Of a stretch of 62,617 nucleotides of DNA, positions 27,866 through 36,613 are shown piece by piece (the first letter of the stretch is position 1; the number at the start of each line of letters is the position of its first letter). The DNA lies in contig CACYGW010000012.1 in the NCBI GenBank assembly GCA_902774045.1, positions 1 through 62,617 on the forward strand. Reading direction: 5' to 3'. This DNA comes from an uncultured Bacteroidia bacterium. GTDB lineage: Bacteria; Bacteroidota; Bacteroidia; Bacteroidales; UBA932. The position numbers and the translations under genes are program-made. The notes under the pieces are model-generated. The model was not told the origin of the DNA, did no database searches, and saw only the letters and a program-made list of their open reading frames with translations.

Positions 27866-27873
27866 CAAAAAAT

Positions 27874-27899
27874 GCCAGCCGTTTGGCTGGCGTTTTTTT
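27874..27899 (+). terminator. Rho-independent terminator after tRNA-Arg
   Basis: GCCAGCC-GTTT-GGCTGGC (27874-27891) followed by G and seven T; closes the DUF177-rpmF-tRNA-Arg transcript. Confidence 0.93.
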
Positions 27900-27964
27900 G
27901 TTTAAAATCACAATATATTGGGATTATGAAAACGCCGTGAGTTTTTTACAGGTGGAATAGTGAT

Positions 27965-27992
27965 ATGGTCGAAGGGGATTGCCCCCGGCCAT
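27965..27992. other. Unassigned hairpin in the rpmF/GDPD spacer
   Basis: ATGGTC...GGCCAT outer arms with an inner GGGG-ATTG-CCCC stem lie in the 150-base spacer between the terminator at 27874 and the GDPD gene at 28051. There is no T-run. It could be part of a leader of the GDPD mRNA or the end of an unknown small RNA. Otherwise the spacer holds only a weak promoter-like TAATTTCG at about 28036. Confidence 0.3.
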
Positions 27993-28050
27993 TAAATTCT
28001 TGGGAATGCAATGTTGTGGTTTTCTGGAAAATAATTGTTAATTTCGTGGT

Positions 28051-29016
28051 ATGAAAAAGGCACTATTTATCTGCCTGGCTGCCATAGCAGTAGCTTGCGC
28101 GCAGGCACCATCGCATAAGTATTCTAACAGAGCGGAAGCCATTGCCGCTCAGATGCACGACCCTACCTCCGAATATGTAATTGTAATCTGCCATCGCGGA
28201 GACTGGCGTAACTTCCCGGAAAACTCCATACCGGCTATAGAGAGCATTATTCGTATGGGGGCGGACGTTATGGAACTTGACCTTAAAATGACCAAGGACT
28301 CGGTCTTGGTTCTGTCCCACGACGCAGACGTAAAAAGATGCACTAATTTTGGGAGCGTATTCAGAAACGAACCCGGAAAAAGCGCAAAAATCAGCGACCT
28401 AACTCTTGAAGAAATCAAGATGCTTTCTTTGAAGCGTGCCCACAACGTAACAATAGACACAGTTCGGATGCCCACGCTTCGCCAGGCCCTGGCCTGCTGC
28501 AAAGACAGGATTTGCGTAAACGTAGATCAAGGCTATGAATTCTACGACCAGGTGCTGGCCATTACAGAGGAATTGGGCGTGACGGACCAGATTCTTATAA
28601 AAGGCAGCAAACCCATAGAAGTAGTGGCGGCGCACGAGGCAAAATACGAGCACAACATGATGTATATGCCCGTTGTCGATATTCAGAGAGAGAAAGGAAT
28701 AGAACTGTTTAACAGCTATATGGACCAGGGCGTAGTGCCCCTGGCCTACGAGATTTGCTGGCATAGCAATGAAGACGATGCCTTCCCTCAGGCCTGCCGC
28801 AAGATACGCGAGCAAGGCTCCAAGATTTGGGTAAACACCATCTGGGCCAGCCTTTGCGGCGGAGACGGCAATGACGACGATGCCGCATACATATCCGCCG
28901 ACCCCGGCGAGGTCTACCGGCAGTATCTTGACCAGGGTGTAACGATGATTCAGACCGACAGGCCCCAGATGCTCATTAAATACCTTGAAAAACAAGGTAA
29001 AAGAAAACTGAACTAG
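28051..29016 (+). CDS. Glycerophosphodiester phosphodiesterase family lipoprotein
   Basis: 321 residues. A signal with lipobox-like AVACAQ opens the protein, so it acts outside the cytoplasm. The GDPD TIM barrel is recognised by CHRGDWRNFPENS (catalytic His, Arg, Glu/Asn), MELDLKMTKD (metal-binding Glu and Asp) and VLSHD (second His). The family cleaves glycerophosphodiesters to glycerol-3-phosphate and an alcohol. It is a single-gene unit between a terminator and the FGE-argR promoter. Confidence 0.88.
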   Translation: MKKALFICLAAIAVACAQAPSHKYSNRAEAIAAQMHDPTSEYVIVICHRGDWRNFPENSIPAIESIIRMGADVMELDLKMTKDSVLVLSHDADVKRCTNFGSVFRNEPGKSAKISDLTLEEIKMLSLKRAHNVTIDTVRMPTLRQALACCKDRICVNVDQGYEFYDQVLAITEELGVTDQILIKGSKPIEVVAAHEAKYEHNMMYMPVVDIQREKGIELFNSYMDQGVVPLAYEICWHSNEDDAFPQACRKIREQGSKIWVNTIWASLCGGDGNDDDAAYISADPGEVYRQYLDQGVTMIQTDRPQMLIKYLEKQGKRKLN

Positions 29017-29033
29017 GCTTTATATGCTTTTAT

Positions 29034-29056
29034 ATTTATGCATTATATGCATAAAT
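29034..29056. promoter_or_regulatory. Perfect inverted repeat upstream of the FGE-argR unit, candidate operator
   Basis: ATTTATGCAT-TAT-ATGCATAAAT: 10-base arms around a 3-base centre, ending 5 bases before the -33 element at 29062. The core TGCAT-TAT-ATGCA has the same geometry as TGAAT-AAT-ATTCA before the arginine operon (199-213). As argR is the second gene of this unit, ArgR autoregulation is a natural guess. Confidence 0.5.
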
Positions 29057-29061
29057 TTTTG

Positions 29062-29089
29062 TTTGAATCGCTTAGTTTATTTATCTTTG
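29062..29089 (+). promoter_or_regulatory. Predicted promoter of the FGE-argR unit
   Basis: TTTG at 29062-29065 and TATCTTTG at 29082-29089, 16 bases apart (slightly short), 35 bases before the ATG at 29125. The inverted repeat 29034-29056 flanks it upstream. Confidence 0.6.
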
Positions 29090-29124
29090 CAAAGATACAC
29101 GCATAAATACTAACAGTTAATGAT

Positions 29125-30450
29125 ATGATTAAGAAGCTATTCATCTCTGCCGTTGCCGTTTTAATGGCATCCGCAGCATCGTTTGCCCAGTTTACTGCAG
29201 CATCGTTCCTAGCCGACGGTGAAAGCCAGGCAGTTATTCTGGGAACATATCCTTCACAGGGCCAGAATCTTCCGGTCCTGGCTGCATTCCAAGGTCAGAA
29301 TTACAAACTTCTGATAGGCGCAAAATCAGATAACGAGCAGTGCTTCCTTGTATTCCCAGACCGCTTCCGCACAGGCCTTGCCGCAAATCTCCTGAAGCTT
29401 AAGAAAGCCTTCGCAGAGAACAAGCAGGCCGCCATCAACGCTTTTTCTGTAAATGAAAATAAAGATTTGAGCGGCGCAGGAATCACATTCCCTCCTGTTT
29501 CTACCGTAAGGTGGATGCTTCTTGGAAACCTGTACAATGCAACACCGGCAGCTCCGGAACTGAAGCCGTTCTTTATTGTTGCAATGGATGGCGCAGGTAA
29601 TGTAAGCTACACCATCAAGATGGAAGGCGACGCCAACAGCGCAGACTATGTATCTGAGCATTGGGCCCTTAGCTTCGGCAGCGAGGAAGAAATAGACCGT
29701 CTTATTGAAATCCTTAAGGTAGATCCCGCCCAGCGTTATGCCCTCTCTGACGAGGATATAACTGTTAACGGAATCACCTTCAAGATGATAGCTGTAGAAG
29801 GCGGCACCTTTACAATGGGTGCTACGCCCGAGCAGGAAGGTTCCCGTCCCAGCGACAGGGAGCGTCCCGCTCACAGCGTAACCGTTTCCAGCTTCTATAT
29901 TGGCGAAACAGAGGTTACTCAGGCCCTTTATCAGGCAGTTATGGGTGCCAACCCCAGCGGTTTCAAGGACCCGTTCCGTCCTGTAGAGAAAGTTACCTGG
30001 GCAGAGTGCCAGGAGTTCGCAGCCCGTCTTAGCTCCCTTACCGGAAAAACCTTCCGTCTTCCTACAGAGGCAGAGTGGGAGTATGCTGCACGCGGCGGCA
30101 ACAAGTCCAAAGGCACCAAGTATGCAGGATCGGCCGATATTAATTCTGTTGGCTGGATAGATGCCAATGCTGGTAACCAGACCCACGTTGTAAAAGGCCT
30201 CATGCCTAACGAACTGGGTATCTATGATATGTCCGGCAATGTATGGGAGTACTGCGCGGACTGGCTTGGAGCCTACAGCGGCGCCCCTCAGGAGAACCCC
30301 ACCGGAGCCTGGTCCGGCACCGAGAGAATCCGCAGAGGAGGCAGTTGGAGACGCGAGGCCAGACAGGCACGTGTTTCTTACCGTGGACATTATTCACCTG
30401 TGGAACGAAGCAGTAATCTTGGCTTCCGCATTGTAATGGATGCAAAGTAA
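29125..30450 (+). CDS. Secreted formylglycine-generating-enzyme (SUMF1) fold protein, probably non-catalytic
   Basis: 441 residues with a signal peptide ending ASFAQ (about residue 22), an N-terminal region (about 25-210) I do not recognise, and an FGE-sulfatase domain from about 215 to the end: GGTFTMGATPEQEG, TEVTQALYQAVMG, FRLPTEAEWEYAARGG, YDMSGNVWEYCADW and RRGGSWRREARQ (about 400-411). True formylglycine-generating enzymes have reactive cysteines in and after the RGGSW region; here none is present (RREARQARVSYRGH), so sulfatase activation is unlikely. Such domains also serve as C-type-lectin-like binding modules. It is 9 bases upstream of argR, an unusual partner for a secreted protein. 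Confidence 0.8.
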   Translation: MIKKLFISAVAVLMASAASFAQFTAASFLADGESQAVILGTYPSQGQNLPVLAAFQGQNYKLLIGAKSDNEQCFLVFPDRFRTGLAANLLKLKKAFAENKQAAINAFSVNENKDLSGAGITFPPVSTVRWMLLGNLYNATPAAPELKPFFIVAMDGAGNVSYTIKMEGDANSADYVSEHWALSFGSEEEIDRLIEILKVDPAQRYALSDEDITVNGITFKMIAVEGGTFTMGATPEQEGSRPSDRERPAHSVTVSSFYIGETEVTQALYQAVMGANPSGFKDPFRPVEKVTWAECQEFAARLSSLTGKTFRLPTEAEWEYAARGGNKSKGTKYAGSADINSVGWIDANAGNQTHVVKGLMPNELGIYDMSGNVWEYCADWLGAYSGAPQENPTGAWSGTERIRRGGSWRREARQARVSYRGHYSPVERSSNLGFRIVMDAK

Positions 30451-30459
30451 TAATTATTT

Positions 30460-30927
30460 ATGAAAGAGGGTAGACAGAGAGCGATTTTAAGAATTCTGGG
30501 ACGTAACAAAGTCCGCAATCAGGAAGAATTACTTGAATATCTGAGGAATGAAGGAATAGTGGCCACTCAGGCTACAGTTTCAAGAGATTTGGCTCAGATG
30601 AACATTGTTAAACTCCGCGACGAGAATTCAGGCTCCTCGTTTTTCTCGGTACCGTCTAATTTTCTTCACGTTATTCCGGACGCAAACAAATCTGTGTCCG
30701 GAATCGTGAGTGTAGAGATATCCGGCCAGATTTGCGTAATAAAGACAAGCCCCGGCTATGCCAATATGGTGGGAGCTGTAATAGACTCAAAATGCTCTGG
30801 ACACTCTATGGGCACTATAGCAGGAGACGACACTTTACTGGTTATGTTAAGGCAAAACATAGTTTTAGAGGATTTTATAAATAATTTGGAGCAGACCATC
30901 CCGGGAATATCTTCAAAATATATTTAA
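30460..30927 (+). CDS. argR: Arginine repressor
   Basis: ArgR, 155 residues. The N-terminal winged helix (about 1-70) shows RNQEELLEYL and TQATVSRDLAQM; the C-terminal oligomerisation and arginine-binding domain shows TSPGYANMVGAVID and the GTIAGDDT motif (about 118-125) that contacts arginine. It is a cytoplasmic hexameric repressor or activator of arginine genes. In Bacteroidetes I know, argR often heads the arginine cluster; here it is about 25 kb away from the arg operon (299-5715) and is co-transcribed behind an FGE-fold gene. Confidence 0.94.
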   Translation: MKEGRQRAILRILGRNKVRNQEELLEYLRNEGIVATQATVSRDLAQMNIVKLRDENSGSSFFSVPSNFLHVIPDANKSVSGIVSVEISGQICVIKTSPGYANMVGAVIDSKCSGHSMGTIAGDDTLLVMLRQNIVLEDFINNLEQTIPGISSKYI

Positions 30928-30941
30928 GTCGCTTTTAAACT

Positions 30942-32990
30942 ATGCAGAAAAACGGGTTCAAGTTGCAGATTGGATTGGCCTTGGTTCTCTTTGCCGCGGT
31001 CTTGGGGGCAGTATTCTACCTATTCTCTGACAAAGAAAAAACCGATGCTCCAAGGCAGCAAAGGACGGATCTCACTTATCCGGGTCTGGCCAGCGTTCCG
31101 GGCGATGCCGTAATGGTCTTTGCCTCGCAGAGCGCAAGGTCCGCCCTGGATATTTTTGCAGAGAAATCTGCCTTTTGCAAAAACCTATTCTGCGGAACAG
31201 GTAAGCAGACGGTTGCGGCCTTCGTGGACAGCCTACAGACCCCATCGTTCAAAAACCTGGAGTGCCCGTTCGTTATATCCCTGCATTACAACAAGGTATT
31301 TGACCCGCTGGTTGTTTTTTCTGCCTGTACAGACACTGTGCTTACGGGAAAGATAATCTCCCTGGCATCAAAACTATCGCTTCAGACGGCAGTATCGCCA
31401 TCGGAAGAAGGCCCCACCCTTCTGGTGAGCCCCTCCCAGGTAATACTGTCATCGGCAGTGCGCCACATAGGCGTAGGAGCCTCCATTCTGGACAACAAAG
31501 GCTTTGCGTCCCTGCTTCCCGCCTTGGGAGGAAAGGACGCAATAATAGTTTCCTGCAAGCTGGAGCCCAAATACGTTAACAACTTCCTGTCAAAGGAACT
31601 ACAGAAAACTTTCTCTTTCCTGGCATCTTACACAGACTACCTGTCATTCGCCATAAGCCGCCAGGCCTCCGGATATCAGGTAAGCTACAACACTATGGGC
31701 AGGTCTAATCCCGCCTACACGGTTGGAGTCTATGATACGAAAGGAAAATCATCGGCGGCTGATGTGGTACCGTCAGAGACGGTTTTTCTGGTGTCGATGA
31801 CTACTGGAGGTATCTCCTCTTATATAAGCCGTTACAGGACATATCTTGATGCCAACACCCACCTGAAGCAATACCCTGTAGAGGCAGGCAAGTGGGCGTC
31901 GGGCCTGGATATTACAGAAATAGCCAGGGCCGATGTAATGATAGAGGAAACCATCAACCCGATACTTCTGATAAAGACCGGTCCAAAACTGTCGGAGCCC
32001 GTACTTCTAAAAGACACCGACATAAACAGTCTGAGGGAATACAGGCCTGCAATAGTACCCTATGCCTATCCCGGCCAGGCAGAAGCTTTGTTCGGGAAGA
32101 TGTTCTCCCTGCCGGAAGAGGAATATTTCTTCTACAAGGACGGGTGGATAGTGGTTGGCCGCAACAAGACTCTGGACTATCTGCTTACCAAGGGCTGGGA
32201 GCCGCTTTCAAAGGCAAGAAGGGACCTTGGGCTAACCAAGACTTCTCCTGTTATCTATTGCGACCTGCTTTCCAACTCTGGCCGCCTTGGGTCTTATGTG
32301 TCAGAAAAAATAGCCGGTGGAATAAAAAATTCCGTGCAGGGCCTTTCCGGAGACGTGGTTTTTGTAGGAGGTAACGATATTATCATAAAGCGCTATAAGA
32401 TTGAGAGCTCGCAGGCCGTGGCCGATCCTTCTCTTGTAGAAGTTCCCAATGGGCCTTTTACGGTTACCAATTCTTATACAGGCAAGAAGAATAAGCTTTC
32501 CCAGGGGGGCGACAATTCCCTTACCCTCACCGACGATAAGGGTAAGACACTCTGGACCATAGCGTTCCCCGGCAAGCTTTGCGGCGCAGCCGGTGATGTG
32601 GATTTTTACAACAACAAGAAGATTCAGTTCCTTGTATCGGCAGGGAGCAAACTATATCTTATAGACCGTCTGGGGCGCTTTGTTAAGGGCTTCCCTGTAG
32701 ATCTTGGCAAGGAAGTGCTTCTTGGACCGGAGGTTTATGATTTTACGGGAGCAAAGGGCTACAGTGCAATGGTTTTGCATACAGATAATACTCTTGGTCT
32801 TTACGACCTTCACGGCCGGGTTCGCCAGGGCTGGAAGGGAATAGCCCCTCCCGAGCAGATACTGTCTCTGCCTACCCTCGTAAATGAAGATGGCAGGAGA
32901 TTGTGGAAAGTAGAAACTAAATCAGTACTATATACCTATCCGTTCAATGGCGGAGAGGCCGTAAAAAAGGAAAAAATAAAAAGGAAGTAA
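30942..32990 (+). CDS. Membrane-anchored protein of unknown function with beta-propeller-like C-terminus
   Basis: 682 residues; I do not recognise a named family with confidence. One hydrophobic segment at about 9-28 acts as an uncleaved anchor, leaving the rest outside the cytoplasm. The middle part is mixed, reminiscent of DUF3352-type proteins (LASVPGDAVMVFAS near 47-60). The last third has recurring blades of the type DDKGKTLWTIAFPG, LIDRLGRFVKGFPVDLG and LYDLHGRVRQGW, as in PQQ-like or FG-GAP propellers. It lies 14 bases after argR and one base before the acyl-CoA ligase, so it is in the same transcript. Confidence 0.6.
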   Translation: MQKNGFKLQIGLALVLFAAVLGAVFYLFSDKEKTDAPRQQRTDLTYPGLASVPGDAVMVFASQSARSALDIFAEKSAFCKNLFCGTGKQTVAAFVDSLQTPSFKNLECPFVISLHYNKVFDPLVVFSACTDTVLTGKIISLASKLSLQTAVSPSEEGPTLLVSPSQVILSSAVRHIGVGASILDNKGFASLLPALGGKDAIIVSCKLEPKYVNNFLSKELQKTFSFLASYTDYLSFAISRQASGYQVSYNTMGRSNPAYTVGVYDTKGKSSAADVVPSETVFLVSMTTGGISSYISRYRTYLDANTHLKQYPVEAGKWASGLDITEIARADVMIEETINPILLIKTGPKLSEPVLLKDTDINSLREYRPAIVPYAYPGQAEALFGKMFSLPEEEYFFYKDGWIVVGRNKTLDYLLTKGWEPLSKARRDLGLTKTSPVIYCDLLSNSGRLGSYVSEKIAGGIKNSVQGLSGDVVFVGGNDIIIKRYKIESSQAVADPSLVEVPNGPFTVTNSYTGKKNKLSQGGDNSLTLTDDKGKTLWTIAFPGKLCGAAGDVDFYNNKKIQFLVSAGSKLYLIDRLGRFVKGFPVDLGKEVLLGPEVYDFTGAKGYSAMVLHTDNTLGLYDLHGRVRQGWKGIAPPEQILSLPTLVNEDGRRLWKVETKSVLYTYPFNGGEAVKKEKIKRK

Positions 32991-32991
32991 T

Positions 32992-34638
32992 ATGGAATTT
33001 CATTCTTTTAACAAAACTCTGGAAGCGAGTTTCAAGAAACATTGGGACAGACCTGCTCTCTCTAACTACCAGGGATTAACTCTTTGTTACCGAGATGTGG
33101 CCCGCAGAATGGCCAAATTGCAGATTGCATTTGAGCAGTGCGGCCTTGAGAAGGGCGACAAAGTGGCCATCTGTTCCAGGAATCAGTCTAACTGGGGAGT
33201 TTGTTTTCTTGCTGCTCTTACCTACGGAGCCGTTCCGGTTCCAATTCTTCACGAGTTCAAGCCCGGCAATATACATTACCTTGTGAATCACTCCGAGGCC
33301 AAGGTGCTTTTCGTGGACGATGTTATCTGGGAAGGCCTCACCGCAGACGAGATGCCGGATCTTCAGGTTATCGTGCAGATTAACACCTTCAAGTTCCTCT
33401 ATGCCCGTACTCCTGAACTGTCAGAAGTACGCGAGCACCTGAACGAGAGTTTTGGAAAGAAATACCCCAATAACTTCGGGCCCGAAGACCTGGATTACTA
33501 CGAGGACTCCGCCGACGAGCTGGCTGTGATTAACTACACATCCGGTACCTCGGGTTTTTCCAAGGGAGTTATGATTCCCTACCGCGCACTTTCCTCCAAC
33601 GTAGAGTTTGCAAGGCTGGCAGAGCCGCAGATGAACTGTCATTCGGAGGTTGTGGCTATGCTGCCGTCGGCCCATATGTACGGAATGATGTTCGAGTTCC
33701 TTTTTGAGATGACAATTGGTGCTCACGTACACTTCCTTACCAGGGTGCCCAGCCCCAAGATTATTATGCAGGCGTTCTCTGAGATTAAGCCGCAGATTAT
33801 TATTGCCGTTCCTCTTATCATAGAGAAGGTTTATAAGTCAAAACTAAAACCGATTCTGGACAGGAAAAAGATTTTCTTCCATATTCCAGTGTTGGACAAG
33901 ATGATTCTTAAGAAGATACGCAAAGAACTTGTGAATACCTTCGGCGGCAGGTTCGAGGAAGTTATTCTTGGCGGCGCTGCCTTCAACCCCGAGGTTGAGG
34001 CCTTCTTCAAGAAAATCAGTTTCCCTTACACCGTTGGTTACGGAATGACGGAATGTGCCCCTATCATTGGCTATGTCCACTGGGACAAGACCCGTCTGGG
34101 CTCCTGCGGAAAGGTGGCTATAAACAACGAGATAATGATTGATTCTCCCGACCCGGAAAACACTCCCGGAGAGGTTCTGGTGCGCGGAGCAAACGTATTC
34201 CTGGGCTACTTCAAGAACGAGGATGCCACTCAGTCTTGCTTTACCCAGGACGGATGGTTCCGTACTGGCGATATGGGCGTGATTGACAGCGACGGCTATC
34301 TCTATCTCCGTGGCCGCTCCAAGTGTATGATTCTTGGCCCTTCCGGCCAGAATATCTATCCCGAGGAACTGGAGGCTGTAATTAACAACCTTACCTATGT
34401 GGTTGATTCTCTTGTTATAGAGGACGATGGTCTCACTGCTCTCATCTACCCTGATTACCATCAGGCAGAGCTTGACGGAATGAGCCGCGACCAGCTGGAA
34501 AAGAGGCTGCTCTCTGCCCTTCCGGAGCTTAACAAGGAAATTCCCAACTACGCCAAGATCAAGAAGATGGAGTTCCTCCCGGAGGACTTCGAGCGTACGC
34601 CCAAGCGTAGTATCAAGCGTTATTTGTATCAGAGATAA
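32992..34638 (+). CDS. AMP-binding long-chain fatty acid-CoA ligase family protein
   Basis: Adenylate-forming enzyme of 548 residues. Motifs in order: INYTSGTSGFSKGVM (P-loop-like, about 178-192), GYGMTECAP (about 350), WFRTGDMG and the C-terminal lysine in RTPKRSIKRYL. It would activate a fatty acid as acyl-AMP and transfer it to CoA (or to another acceptor). It begins one base after the preceding gene's stop and is followed after 3 bases by the dCMP deaminase gene. Confidence 0.88.
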   Translation: MEFHSFNKTLEASFKKHWDRPALSNYQGLTLCYRDVARRMAKLQIAFEQCGLEKGDKVAICSRNQSNWGVCFLAALTYGAVPVPILHEFKPGNIHYLVNHSEAKVLFVDDVIWEGLTADEMPDLQVIVQINTFKFLYARTPELSEVREHLNESFGKKYPNNFGPEDLDYYEDSADELAVINYTSGTSGFSKGVMIPYRALSSNVEFARLAEPQMNCHSEVVAMLPSAHMYGMMFEFLFEMTIGAHVHFLTRVPSPKIIMQAFSEIKPQIIIAVPLIIEKVYKSKLKPILDRKKIFFHIPVLDKMILKKIRKELVNTFGGRFEEVILGGAAFNPEVEAFFKKISFPYTVGYGMTECAPIIGYVHWDKTRLGSCGKVAINNEIMIDSPDPENTPGEVLVRGANVFLGYFKNEDATQSCFTQDGWFRTGDMGVIDSDGYLYLRGRSKCMILGPSGQNIYPEELEAVINNLTYVVDSLVIEDDGLTALIYPDYHQAELDGMSRDQLEKRLLSALPELNKEIPNYAKIKKMEFLPEDFERTPKRSIKRYLYQR

Positions 34639-34641
34639 AAT

Positions 34642-35067
34642 ATGCAGAAGTTCGACAAAAGTTACCTTGAAATGGCCTCTGTATGGGCCAGGAATTCATA
34701 TTGCAAACGCCGCCAGGTGGGTGCTCTCATCGTAAAGGACAAGATGATTATTTCCGATGGTTACAACGGCACACCTTCCGGGTTCGAGAATATCTGCGAG
34801 GATGAGACCGGGGCCACCAAGCCCTATGTGCTCCACGCAGAGGCTAATGCCATTTCCAAGGTGGCAAAGTCGGGCAACAGCAGCGAGGGCGCTACTCTCT
34901 ATGTTACCTCCTCTCCCTGCCTGGAGTGCTCCAAGCTCATTATCCAGTCCGGGATAAAGAGGGTTGTATTCCGCGACCAGTACCGTCTTGACGACGGAGT
35001 GCAGCTTCTGCGCAGGGCCGGTATCGAAGTTGAACAGGTAGAAGACCCCGCATCCGATGAACAATAA
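34642..35067 (+). CDS. dCMP deaminase family protein
   Basis: Zinc-dependent deaminase of 141 residues, with the HAEANAISK ligand/proton-shuttle motif and the SSPCLECSKLI cysteine pair. It converts dCMP to dUMP for dTMP synthesis. The family includes ComEB-like proteins. Its last 11 bases overlap the start of the S41 protease gene. Confidence 0.93.
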   Translation: MQKFDKSYLEMASVWARNSYCKRRQVGALIVKDKMIISDGYNGTPSGFENICEDETGATKPYVLHAEANAISKVAKSGNSSEGATLYVTSSPCLECSKLIIQSGIKRVVFRDQYRLDDGVQLLRRAGIEVEQVEDPASDEQ

Positions 35068-36613
35068 ATCTGCAGCCCACGTAATTGCCCTGCTGGGTAT
35101 GGTAGTCGGCGTGCTTGGTACGCTGGCCGTAAGCTCCGTCGTAGGCGGAGGAAAGAGAAGGACTGCGCAGGGAGACTGGGCCAAGCTGAATCTTGTACTG
35201 GAGCAGGTCAAAGACAACTACGTGGATGAAGTTGACGTAAACGGCATTACAGAGGCTGCAATCGTAGCTGCCCTCAAGAAACTGGATCCTCACACCGTTT
35301 ACCTTCCCCCGGTAGAGCAGCAGGAGGCCAACGAGGACCTAGTCGGCAACTTTGACGGTATTGGCATCCAGTTCAATGTACCAAACGATACGGCCATAGT
35401 GCTGGAGGTAATCTCCGGCGGCCCTTCCGAGTCTGCCGGTCTTCTTCCAGGAGACCGCATCCTTGAGGTGGACGGTAAGGTGATAGCCGGAGTAAAATAC
35501 CCTCAGGACAGCATAGTAAAGCGCATAAAGGGCCCGGCGGGTACCAAGGTGAACATAAAGATTAGCCGCGAAAAAGAAACCATCGACTTTGAAATAACCC
35601 GCGGAAAAATCCCTCTACATAGCGTAGATGCCGCCTTTATGCTTAGCGACACGGTTGGTTACATACGCCTTACAAAGTTCTCTGCCACAACCTTCCAGGA
35701 AGTGTCGGCATCGGCCGCAGACCTTTTGGCAAAGGGGATGAAGAAGGTGGTCTTTGACCTTAGGGACAATACCGGCGGTTATTTTAATCAGGCCATACTC
35801 CTTTCCAATATGTTCCTTGAGAAAGGGCAGACCATAGTTTATATAGAGGGCCTGCACCGTACAAGGGAGATTTACACATCCAATGGTATGGGGCTTCTCC
35901 GGGGGATGGATCTGGTTCTTGTACTTAACGAGAACAGCGCCTCTTCTACGGAGATTTTTGCCGGAGCCATCCAAGACAACAAGAAAGGTGTCATTGTGGG
36001 CCGCCGCTCCTTTGGCAAGGGCCTTGTACAGGAACCTCTGTTCTTTAGCGACGGTTCTGCCGTAAGAATCTCAGTGGCAAGATATTATACCCCTTCGGGG
36101 AGATGTATTCAGCGCTCTTATGACGATGGCGAGGAGGCTTATTCTTCCGATATCTACAGGCGTTATACCGATGGTGAACTTTTTAGCCGGGACAGCGTGC
36201 ACGCCGACGAAGGTGGTATTATGCCGGACATCTTTGTGCCGATGGATACTACAAAGGCGTCTGATTTCTATATCAAGTGTACCCGCAAGGCCGTGCAGAT
36301 GAAGTTTGCCTCTTATATTTTTGATAACTACAAGGGCCGCCTTTCCGTGATAGATAATTTTGCAGATCTGGAGTCCTTCCTTGAGAATATGAACGTAGAG
36401 GGCCGCTTCCTTAAATACGCCGCTTCGCAGGGATTCAGGATTTCCACCTCTGAATGGGCAGATACCAGAGTCTATATGATGCCTCAGGTAAGGGCACTTG
36501 TAGGGCGCTATTCCAAAATGGGGCAGATTGCCTATTACAAGTTCTATCTCCCTATAGATGAGACTATAGAGATAGCAGCGGCGGCGTCCTTAAAGGATAT
36601 TACTGAGCAATAA
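35057..36613 (+). CDS. S41 family C-terminal processing peptidase
   Basis: 518-residue periplasmic protease. An N-terminal hydrophobic signal/anchor (about 5-28) is followed by a helical region, a PDZ domain (about 95-180; GDRILEVDGKVI) and the S41 catalytic domain with serine in NENSASSTEIFAG (about 295-300) and lysine in RRSFGKGLVQ (K321). It trims C-termini of periplasmic proteins. It overlaps the upstream gene by 11 bases and the convergent tonB-like gene by 14 bases. Confidence 0.93.
   Translation: MNNKSAAHVIALLGMVVGVLGTLAVSSVVGGGKRRTAQGDWAKLNLVLEQVKDNYVDEVDVNGITEAAIVAALKKLDPHTVYLPPVEQQEANEDLVGNFDGIGIQFNVPNDTAIVLEVISGGPSESAGLLPGDRILEVDGKVIAGVKYPQDSIVKRIKGPAGTKVNIKISREKETIDFEITRGKIPLHSVDAAFMLSDTVGYIRLTKFSATTFQEVSASAADLLAKGMKKVVFDLRDNTGGYFNQAILLSNMFLEKGQTIVYIEGLHRTREIYTSNGMGLLRGMDLVLVLNENSASSTEIFAGAIQDNKKGVIVGRRSFGKGLVQEPLFFSDGSAVRISVARYYTPSGRCIQRSYDDGEEAYSSDIYRRYTDGELFSRDSVHADEGGIMPDIFVPMDTTKASDFYIKCTRKAVQMKFASYIFDNYKGRLSVIDNFADLESFLENMNVEGRFLKYAASQGFRISTSEWADTRVYMMPQVRALVGRYSKMGQIAYYKFYLPIDETIEIAAAASLKDITEQ

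Noticed and set aside
29326..30390. A 354-codon open frame on the minus strand opposite the FGE-fold gene
   Set aside because: Antisense shadow of a well-supported gene; no motif and low-complexity composition.
29125..30450. Active formylglycine-generating enzyme (sulfatase activator)
   Set aside because: The reactive cysteines expected in and after the RGGSW region are missing, and no sulfatase gene is in the window.
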